In this document: one piece after another, positions 58,026 through 64,000 of the stretch
Layout of the letters: every line of letters starts with the position of its first letter
Numbering within the stretch: the stretch's first letter is position 1
Assembly: GCF_947489355.1 (NCBI RefSeq)
Contig: NZ_CANLDD010000008.1
Coordinates: 1 to 64,000, forward strand
Direction of reading: 5' to 3'
Length of the DNA: 64,000 bases
Source: an uncultured Microbulbifer sp.
GTDB lineage: Bacteria; Pseudomonadota; Gammaproteobacteria; Pseudomonadales; Cellvibrionaceae
Position numbers and translations under genes: made by a program
The notes under the pieces: model-generated
Database searches by the model: none
What the model was told of the DNA's origin: nothing
The model's input: only the letters and a program-made list of their open reading frames with translations

Positions 58026-60194
58026 TTAAAACGCGTACCGGAGCGATGCGGAAAAGGTGCGCCCCGGCGCGGCGTTGACCGAGAGATCGCGGACCGCGTC
58101 GCGACCCGCAACGTTCAGGTAGGGCACATAGTATTTGTCGAACAGGTTGTTGACCGCCAGATTCACGGACAGCTGATCCAACAGCTGGTATCCCAGTACC
58201 CAGTCCACTGTGCCGAAGCCGGCGGTTTCCGTCTCGTTGTCATTCACCAGGTGCATGCGGTTTGCCCAGCGCAGCAGCAACTGGCTGGTGAGACTCGCGC
58301 TGCTGTAGCTGGCCCCGACTACCCCGGAGAGCGGGCTGATGCTGGTGAGGTAGTCGCCGGTGGCGTCATCCTTACCGTGCTGGTAGCTGGCATTGGCAAA
58401 CAATTCAAAGGCCGGGGACAGAGGCCAGCTTGCAGCGAGTTCCACTCCCTTGATGGTGACGGACTCGATATTCTGGTACTGGTACTGCTCCAGGTCGTGG
58501 GAGAAATTGCCTGCGTCGTCGAATATCCGCGCACTGTTGACCAGGGCGGCCTGCAGGAAATCGTCGTATTTTGTATAGTAAAAGGCGCTGCTGAAGGCCA
58601 GGGGACCCAAGTGCCCGCGCAGGCCCAGTTCGAAGGTGTCGCTGGTTTCCGGTGCCAGGTCATCGGCGGGCAGTATCTGGTAAATGTAGTCCGAGAACTG
58701 CTGCTCGTGTTCGATATAGGCCAGATCGTAGGCCGGTACCCTGAAGCCCTGGCCGTACTGGGCAAAGGCGGACAGGTGCGTATTGATTCTGTACAGGGCA
58801 CCCAGGTTGAGGGAGAGATTGCTCTCCTCAATGGTGGTGTAGGGGGTGCCGTCCGATTTCAGGGCACCCTCGGGATCCATTTCGTACCAGTCGTACCGGA
58901 GTCCCGGTGTTACCGTGAGCCGGCCGGCGGCCAGGGTTATCTCGTCGTTCAGGAACAGGCCGGCACGGCTTACCGTGTTTTGCGGGAATTTATCCGTGCT
59001 CAGATCCCGCGTGGTAGTCGCTTCCACTTCCCGGTACTGGTGAACCGTGCGGCGGCTCTCGGTGCGCTCCAGGTCCAGGCCGTAGCCCAGGGTATGGGTG
59101 TCGTTGAGGGCTTTGCTGGCATTGGACAGCAGGCCGAGAGTGTCCTGGCGGTAGAGACCGGTTTCCCACATGTCGCGGATTTCGAATACGCCGAATCGGG
59201 GCGCATTGATATCCAGGCGTGCGTACTGTTCGTCTTCCTGTTCAGACGCGTTGCGGTACAGGCTGATGTTCAACTGGTCGTAGATGGCACTGGGGGTTTC
59301 GCTGTGGTAGCGCAGCTGATACGCGCGGTTTTCCTTGCTGGAAACCGTCTGTTCTTCCACGATGTTGTAGCCGAAACTGGCTAAGTGACGGAAGTTGCTC
59401 AGGAGGCCATTGGCGCGCCCACCCTCGGTTTCCTGTTTCCAGTGCTCGATGCTGAAGCCGATAAAATCCTCGCCACCCAGATTGTACCTGGCCTTGTACA
59501 GCAGACTGTCGGATTCAATCTGGAAGGGCGTCCGGGTCTCGTTGTAATTTTGCTGTTCCTCGCCATCGCGGTAGGCCATCTGCAGCAGTTGCTCAAAATT
59601 GCCCGCGCGGTGGGCCAGGGTGGGGGAGAGATGTGCCTGGCGGGTAATGCCGGTGTAGCCCGTTTTAAGGGCCCCGCCGAACTGCGCCCCACCCTCCAGG
59701 TAGTCGCTGGCGTCCTTGGTCACAAAGACCACAATGCCCGCCAGGGCATCGGAGCCGTACAGGGAGGACGCGGCGCCCTTGGCCACTTCCACCTGTTTCA
59801 GGGTGTCCACCTCGATAAAGCCGCGCCCCACAATATCGTTCAGGCCATTTGCGCCGTAGCCCTCATTGACCCGCATGCCGTCTTTGATGATCAGCACGCG
59901 GTCTCCGCCCATACCGCGCACCAGGATATTCTGCGCACCGCCCACCATGCCGGTGACATCGACGCCCGGCTCGTATTGGAACAGCTGGTTCATATCGTTG
60001 AGTTGCAGCTGTTCGATTTCATCACTGGTGACCACGGAAATACTGCCGGTAACGTCTTTCAGCGGCTTTTCCGCGCGGCCGCTGACAACAACCAGCTCCA
60101 GGTCATCGGCGGAGGAGGCGGGTACAGTCTCTGCGTAGAGATGGGAGGAGGAAGCCAAGCCCAGTAAGGCCGCTGCGAGTGGGCGAAGTTTCAT
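58026..60194 (-). CDS. TonB-dependent outer-membrane receptor, probable heme receptor
   Basis: Signal peptide (to about residue 21), a TonB-box-like segment (DDLELVVVSG), plug domain (about 45-165: GSISVVTSDEIEQLQL, ILVRGMGGDRVLIIKDGMRVN, EVAKGAASSLYGSDALAGIVVF) and a 22-strand barrel ending in FSASLRYAF. Between FRVP (484-487) and PADDL (509-513) lies His496. Heme receptors of the HmuR/ShuA type have FRAP and NPDL boxes flanking a heme-binding histidine, so a heme substrate is likely. A strong promoter, a Fur-like box and a long leader precede it. It faces the operon with the CobN-like gene. A cobalamin or other metallotetrapyrrole receptor is the alternative. Confidence 0.85.
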   Translation of the reverse strand: MKLRPLAAALLGLASSSHLYAETVPASSADDLELVVVSGRAEKPLKDVTGSISVVTSDEIEQLQLNDMNQLFQYEPGVDVTGMVGGAQNILVRGMGGDRVLIIKDGMRVNEGYGANGLNDIVGRGFIEVDTLKQVEVAKGAASSLYGSDALAGIVVFVTKDASDYLEGGAQFGGALKTGYTGITRQAHLSPTLAHRAGNFEQLLQMAYRDGEEQQNYNETRTPFQIESDSLLYKARYNLGGEDFIGFSIEHWKQETEGGRANGLLSNFRHLASFGYNIVEEQTVSSKENRAYQLRYHSETPSAIYDQLNISLYRNASEQEDEQYARLDINAPRFGVFEIRDMWETGLYRQDTLGLLSNASKALNDTHTLGYGLDLERTESRRTVHQYREVEATTTRDLSTDKFPQNTVSRAGLFLNDEITLAAGRLTVTPGLRYDWYEMDPEGALKSDGTPYTTIEESNLSLNLGALYRINTHLSAFAQYGQGFRVPAYDLAYIEHEQQFSDYIYQILPADDLAPETSDTFELGLRGHLGPLAFSSAFYYTKYDDFLQAALVNSARIFDDAGNFSHDLEQYQYQNIESVTIKGVELAASWPLSPAFELFANASYQHGKDDATGDYLTSISPLSGVVGASYSSASLTSQLLLRWANRMHLVNDNETETAGFGTVDWVLGYQLLDQLSVNLAVNNLFDKYYVPYLNVAGRDAVRDLSVNAAPGRTFSASLRYAF

Positions 60195-60448
60195 GGTGTT
60201 GTCCTTGCGTTGTTTTTGCGCATGCCAGCAGGCCTGGGTGGTGCGCCGGTACTGTGTCCACCGTATTGGCCCGGTGTCGGCCTGACCACCAACAGCCCTT
60301 CTGTGACCTGTTGGGTGGTCGCCCCCGAAAACTGGCGCAACTGCGAGGAATTGCGGGCGTTTCGGGGCCCGTGCCAGCCTGTGACCGGCAGCGGCAGCTC
60401 CCTGTGCCGCAGCAAACCGACAACCGGATTGGTTGCCGGCTTGACCGG
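60195..60448 (-). promoter_or_regulatory. Long structured leader of the receptor gene
   Basis: From the predicted transcription start near 60448 to the receptor ATG there are about 250 bases. Several stems can be drawn: CAACC/GGTTG (60421-60435), GCGGCA/TGCCGC (60391-60410), CCCCGAAA/TTTCGGGG (60323-60330 with 60360-60367) enclosing CGCAA/TTGCG, a 12-bp stem with one bulge (60284-60295 with 60308-60320), and CACCG/CGGTG (60259-60276). No gene fits in it. I could not find the B12 box or the other conserved cobalamin-riboswitch strings, so the class is open. Confidence 0.55.
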
Positions 60449-60454
60449 AAGCGG

Positions 60455-60482
60455 ATTATAGGGATTGGATGAATAATGTAAA
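60455..60482 (-). promoter_or_regulatory. Sigma-70 promoter of the receptor gene
   Basis: On the minus strand TTTACA (complement of 60477-60482), 16 bases, and TATAAT (complement of 60455-60460). The -10 is perfect and the -35 differs at one base from TTGACA. The start would be near 60448. Confidence 0.75.
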
Positions 60483-60483
60483 G

Positions 60484-60502
60484 CTAAATGATAATCAATT
60501 TT
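60484..60502. promoter_or_regulatory. Fur-like box
   Basis: CTAAATGATAATCAATTTT matches the 19-base Fur consensus (GATAAT-GATAAT-C-ATTATC) at 13 positions, with the central GATAATC perfect. It abuts the -35 element of the receptor promoter and lies about 100 bases before the divergent operon, so iron could repress both. Confidence 0.55.
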
Positions 60503-60596
60503 AATTAGATTAAATTTGACGCTATCGGATTGTTCAGGTACTTTTCGCGGCCTTTGGTACAGAACGAAAACAGCCGGGCCGGGGAGGCTTGCCGTG

Positions 60597-61124
60597 ATGA
60601 TTGCAACGATTGAAAACCTGATGGCGAATGTGGCCGATGTGCTGATGACCCCGGTGCTGCTCATAATCCTGGTCTTGTTTGCCTATGCGCTCTACGCCGT
60701 GGGGCGCTTTGTTGCCCTGTGGGCACTGCGCCGCCGCAACGCCGTGACCTATCGACTGGCGCTGAAGCAGGGGCGGGCGGAGTGGCTGCCGGGGTACCAG
60801 GTGCACAACTACTTTGTGCGTCACCCCGCGGCCTGTGAAGACGAACTGGAAGTATTCGCGCTGAAAAAACTGGAAACGCTGCGCATGGCCACCCGCCTCG
60901 CCCCCATGCTGGGATTGATTGCCACCATGATCCCCATGGGACCGGCGCTGCGCGCCCTGGCCGATGGCAATATTCAGGGCATCAGCGATAACCTGATCAT
61001 TGCCTTTGCCGCAGTGATCTGGGGCCTGGTGATTGCCACACTCACCTTCTGGCCCGCCTCGGTGAAGAAGCGCTGGTTTGCCGCCGAGCTAATCAATATC
61101 CGCAAGTTGAAGGAGCCCGCCTGA
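60597..61124 (+). CDS. MotA/TolQ/ExbB-family proton channel protein (HmuU-like)
   Basis: Inner-membrane subunit of a proton-driven energy-transducing complex. Three hydrophobic helices: VLLIILVLFAYALYAVGRFV near the N-terminus, then after a cytoplasmic loop MATRLAPMLGLIATMIPMGPALRAL and NLIIAFAAVIWGLVIATLTFW, the paired helices of the MotA/TolQ/ExbB fold. ATG at 60597, with a GTG at 60594 equally possible behind GGGGAGG. A possible promoter TTGACG-N17-TACTTT lies at 60516-60544. Its stop overlaps the DUF2149 ATG. Known Bacteroidetes heme loci carry such a protein as HmuU. Confidence 0.85.
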   Translation: MIATIENLMANVADVLMTPVLLIILVLFAYALYAVGRFVALWALRRRNAVTYRLALKQGRAEWLPGYQVHNYFVRHPAACEDELEVFALKKLETLRMATRLAPMLGLIATMIPMGPALRALADGNIQGISDNLIIAFAAVIWGLVIATLTFWPASVKKRWFAAELINIRKLKEPA

Positions 61125-61471
61125 TGCGCTTTCTGGATGAAGATGAAGAACTCAATCCGATTCTGAGCGCGGTCAACCTGATTGATGTCTTCCTGGTGAT
61201 CATCGCTGCACTCCTGATCGCCATCGCGCAAAACCCTTTAAATGTCTTTTCCAATGAAAAAGTCACGGTAATCAAGAATGCCGGCGAGCCCAATATGGAA
61301 GTCATCGTAAAAGATGGTGAGGAAATCAGGCAGTACAAGTCCAACGGAGAGATCGGCTCGGGCGAGGGGACCCGTGCGGGGGTTGCCTACCAGATGGCCG
61401 ATGGCAGCCTGGTGTATGTACCGGAAGGAAAAGAAGTGTCCTCAAAAAACAACGCTGGCGGGGGTAAATAG
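61124..61471 (+). CDS. DUF2149-family protein with ExbD-like membrane helix (HmuV-like)
   Basis: A 115-residue protein with an acidic N-terminus (RFLDEDEELNP), a single membrane helix NLIDVFLVIIAALLIAIA, and a periplasmic tail (KNAGEPNMEVIVKDGEEIRQY). Asp21 at the start of the helix sits in the pattern N..D..LV, as the proton-carrying aspartate of ExbD and TolR (FIDVMLVLL) does. It is therefore a good candidate for the ExbD-type partner of the preceding gene, with which it overlaps. In Bacteroidetes the equivalent gene is hmuV. Confidence 0.8.
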   Translation: MRFLDEDEELNPILSAVNLIDVFLVIIAALLIAIAQNPLNVFSNEKVTVIKNAGEPNMEVIVKDGEEIRQYKSNGEIGSGEGTRAGVAYQMADGSLVYVPEGKEVSSKNNAGGGK

Positions 61472-61473
61472 CC

Positions 61474-64000
61474 ATGCAAAAAAAATATTGCTTGCGCTTG
61501 ACGGGTATTGTTCTGCTGGCTCTTTATACAATGGTGGTACAGGCCGGTGATAGGCCCAAAGTATTACTGATGATGTCCAGCCACACTGCCAAGGCCAAGG
61601 GAGACTTGCTTTCTGACTTGGCTGCAGAGCAGCCGTTTACCCTGGAAATTTTTAACAGCAAGGGGAAGAGTGAAAAACAAATGGCGCAGGCCTGGGCCTC
61701 CTCAAGCCTGGTGATGCTCGATGGTATCAATCCGGCGTTGTCCCGGTTTATGTTTGGAGAATTCCAGCCATTGCTGGCGCAATATCCCAAAGTGCCGGTG
61801 ATTTCCCTGGGGGATGCCGATAACGAATCCATGAATCAGGGGCTGTCTTCCAGGCAGCACAAGGCCATCGCTGCCTACTTCAACAATGCCGGGCGCCAAA
61901 ACTACCGGCAATTGATGCAGTTTCTCTCCACCGAAGTCTTTGACCTCTCTGCGCTTTCCGTAGTTGAGCCTATTATTGTGCCCAAGGTGGGTTTTTATCA
62001 TCCAAGCCTGCCGCAACTGGTCACCGATAGTGAAGAGGATTTCTTTAAGTGGCTACAGGCATCCGGTCAGCAACCGGTCATTGCCTTGGCTATTCACCGT
62101 TCGGTGGTGGATTACGAGCAGCAGCAGGTAGTTGATGCCATCCTGGATGGTCTGGAAGAAAAAGGGGCGAAAGCCTTTGCGTTTTTCTTCGAGGGTGAGG
62201 ACTTGCCACTTTCCTACCCCGATCTATTGCAGGATGGGGCAGGGCAAACTCGTATCGATCTGATGATCAATTACCGCGCCCTGCACTATGTGAGTAAGCG
62301 CCGCACCGAGTTCGAGAAACTGGGGGTGCCGGTTATACATGCGCTGAACTATACAGAGGGTAGTGAAGCGGATTACTTTGCCGATAACAGCGGGGTGTCC
62401 CCATCATTAACGCCTTTTTTCCTGGTGATGCCTGAAGATACCGGCAGTATCGACCCGGTAATCATCGCCGCCAGTGAAGGTGGCAACAAAGTGGTGATGG
62501 CAGATCAGCTGGATGCGCTGGTGGAGCGCGCCTGGCGTCATGCCTCGTTGGGTTACAAACCGAATACCCAGAAAAAAGTCGCTACCTTTATTTGGAACTA
62601 CCCCCCGGGGGAAAAGAATATTGGTGCGGCCTTTCTCGATGTACCTTCCTCTATTGAATCAATTGCCAAGGCCATGGCGGAACGTGGCTATCAGGTGGAG
62701 CAGCGGGATGCCAATACCCTGATCGACTGGGCCGGCCAATTGCTGCGCCCCTATTATCGACGCGAAGATAGTGCCGCACTGATTGATCAAGGTCTGGCGG
62801 ACTGGATGCCGCTTTCTACCTATGTCGACTGGTTCGATACCCTGCCGGCCACAGTGCGCGACCCCATTGTGGCGCGCTGGGGCAAACCGGAAGACAATGC
62901 CATGCTGGCAGATCATATGGGTGAGCGGGCGTTTGTGATCCCACGTATGACGCTGGGCAACCTGATAGTACTACCCCAGGGTGTGCGTGCGGATAATGCC
63001 AAGGAGCATTCATCGCTCTATCACGATATGAAAACCCCGGTGAACCACGCTTACCTGGCGGTTTATCTCTATGCCCGCGAGACTTTCGGAGCCGATGCCT
63101 ATATTCACCTGGGCACCCACGGTTCCCAGGAGTGGCTCACCGGCAAGGAGCGCGGCCTGTCGGTGTACGATGCGCCCAACCTGGCTCTGGGCAATATTCC
63201 GGTGTTCTACCCCTATATTATCGACAATGTGGGCGAGGCCATGCAGGCCAAGCGCCGCGGCCGCGCCACCATGATCAGCCATCTGACACCGGGCTTTGCC
63301 AAAGCGGGCCTCTATGCAGAAGTGGCAGAGCTTTCCGAGTTGATTGGCAACTACCTGATTTTGGAGGAGGGGCAGACCCGGCTGAATACCCGGGAGCGCA
63401 TTGTCGCCCAGGCAGACAAGCTGAATATGCTCAAGGATCTCGAAATCAGTACTGAAACTTTGCAGGCGGATTTCGATGGCCAGCTCAGCCGTCTGCAGGA
63501 CCACCTGGGCCAGTTGGCAGAAATGAGCCAGCCACTGGGTATCCACCGCTTCGGCCAGCTGCCCAAGTCCGAGCATCTCACCAGCACCATGTTACAAATG
63601 CTGGGCGAGCATTTCATTTCGGTTGCCGGGCAATACGAAGCGGAGCAGAAGTTGAGCCTACCGCAGGAGCAGGTACGCGATAAGCGCAATGTCGTTGCCC
63701 TGGAAGCCCAGCCGGGTTACCAGCTACTGGATGCCTACCTGGCCGGGCGCAAGCTACCTGGCTTGTCCGAAGAGCTGCAAAACCATCTGCAGCAAGGCCG
63801 GGCGTATGCGGATAACTTTGCCAATATCGCCGAGCTGCAAAACCTGATGTCTGCGCTCGACGGCAATTATATTCCGGTGAGCCATGGGGGTGACCCCATT
63901 CGCAATCCACAGGCTGTGCCCACAGGGCGCAACCTGATCGGATTCAACCCGGCCAAGGTACCCTCCAGGGAAGCTTACGAAGCCGGTGTGCAGCTCATGG
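61474..64000 (+). CDS. CobN/ChlH-type chelatase homologue with Sec signal peptide, cut by window edge (HmuS-like)
   Basis: Starts 2 bases after the DUF2149 stop, behind a GGGGG-rich site, and stays open to the window end (at least 842 codons; CobN proteins are about 1100-1400). The first 24 residues (MQKKYCLRLTGIVLLALYTM, ending VVQA) form a Sec signal peptide, unlike cytosolic CobN. Family signatures: LTPFFLVMPEDTG-like central part, HLGTHGSQEWLTGKERGL at about residue 545 with the HxGxHG metal/tetrapyrrole motif, and YPYIIDNVGEAMQAKRRGRATMISHLTP. HmuS of Bacteroidetes is a CobN homologue implicated in removing iron from heme. Here a periplasmic dechelatase, or a chelatase, is inferred. Confidence 0.85.
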   Translation, partial: MQKKYCLRLTGIVLLALYTMVVQAGDRPKVLLMMSSHTAKAKGDLLSDLAAEQPFTLEIFNSKGKSEKQMAQAWASSSLVMLDGINPALSRFMFGEFQPLLAQYPKVPVISLGDADNESMNQGLSSRQHKAIAAYFNNAGRQNYRQLMQFLSTEVFDLSALSVVEPIIVPKVGFYHPSLPQLVTDSEEDFFKWLQASGQQPVIALAIHRSVVDYEQQQVVDAILDGLEEKGAKAFAFFFEGEDLPLSYPDLLQDGAGQTRIDLMINYRALHYVSKRRTEFEKLGVPVIHALNYTEGSEADYFADNSGVSPSLTPFFLVMPEDTGSIDPVIIAASEGGNKVVMADQLDALVERAWRHASLGYKPNTQKKVATFIWNYPPGEKNIGAAFLDVPSSIESIAKAMAERGYQVEQRDANTLIDWAGQLLRPYYRREDSAALIDQGLADWMPLSTYVDWFDTLPATVRDPIVARWGKPEDNAMLADHMGERAFVIPRMTLGNLIVLPQGVRADNAKEHSSLYHDMKTPVNHAYLAVYLYARETFGADAYIHLGTHGSQEWLTGKERGLSVYDAPNLALGNIPVFYPYIIDNVGEAMQAKRRGRATMISHLTPGFAKAGLYAEVAELSELIGNYLILEEGQTRLNTRERIVAQADKLNMLKDLEISTETLQADFDGQLSRLQDHLGQLAEMSQPLGIHRFGQLPKSEHLTSTMLQMLGEHFISVAGQYEAEQKLSLPQEQVRDKRNVVALEAQPGYQLLDAYLAGRKLPGLSEELQNHLQQGRAYADNFANIAELQNLMSALDGNYIPVSHGGDPIRNPQAVPTGRNLIGFNPAKVPSREAYEAGVQLM

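Noticed and set aside
60195-60448. Cobalamin riboswitch before the receptor gene
   Set aside because: I could not find the B12 box or the other conserved strings, so the leader is reported only as structured RNA of open class.

Overview
The window is chromosomal DNA of a marine-type gammaproteobacterium. The gene order (rnm-yciO-scpA-scpB-rluB; the dcw cell-wall cluster running into lpxC, an M23 peptidase and secA; pilA facing pilB-pilC-pilD-coaE-yacG) and the protein styles suggest the Cellvibrionales, perhaps near Microbulbifer. That placement is inference, because no search was run. Most of the window is GC-rich housekeeping sequence, broken by a few visibly AT-richer accessory patches. 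I saw no rRNA, tRNA or CRISPR array.

Layout. 1-3.1 kb: possible IS200-like hairpins, an OmpW-type porin, two different IS1595-family transposase remnants and an isolated LexA-type box between them. 3.1-8.1 kb (minus strand): SpoU methyltransferase, DUF2520 protein, pdxJ, a secreted cyclophilin, a TIGR04211 SH3 protein, a YciI protein and a VC0807-type membrane protein. 8.2-13.1 kb (plus): PHP phosphoesterase, YciO, scpA, scpB, rluB. 13.3-17.9 kb: an SRPBCC protein, a CpxAR-like two-component system facing a Spy/CpxP-like gene across a phased array of CpxR-type half-sites, a flavodoxin and a small unknown gene. 18-21 kb: an AT-richer patch with one S9 peptidase and about 1 kb without a credible gene. 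21-39 kb: mraZ-rsmH-ftsL-ftsI-murE-murF-mraY-murD-ftsW-murG-murC-ftsQ-ftsA-ftsZ, then lpxC; there is no ddl. 39-45 kb: M23 peptidase, secA, argJ, mutT. 44.8-50.6 kb: yacG, coaE, pilD, pilC, pilB (minus) and pilA (plus) behind a sigma-54 promoter. 50.6-57.8 kb: an SxxK serine hydrolase, imuB and imuA behind two LexA boxes, dcd, a glycine-zipper lipoprotein and a YtcJ-like amidohydrolase.

58-64 kb is the most interesting part. A TonB-dependent receptor with heme-receptor features faces a plus-strand operon encoding an ExbB/TolQ/MotA-like protein, a DUF2149 protein with an ExbD-like membrane helix, and a CobN/ChlH-type chelatase homolog with a Sec signal peptide that runs off the right edge. The shared intergenic region holds a good sigma-70 promoter, a Fur-like box and a roughly 250-nt leader predicted to be strongly structured. 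The set resembles the Hmu (hmuRSTUV) heme systems of Bacteroidetes. My working model is that heme or another metallotetrapyrrole enters through the receptor and is handled in the periplasm by the CobN-like protein, with the ExbB/ExbD-like pair supplying proton-motive energy where no ATP is available.

Genes that probably work together: the dcw genes in peptidoglycan precursor synthesis and division; scpA and scpB in chromosome segregation; the pil genes in type IV pilus assembly; imuA and imuB in SOS mutagenesis; the Cpx-like genes in envelope stress.
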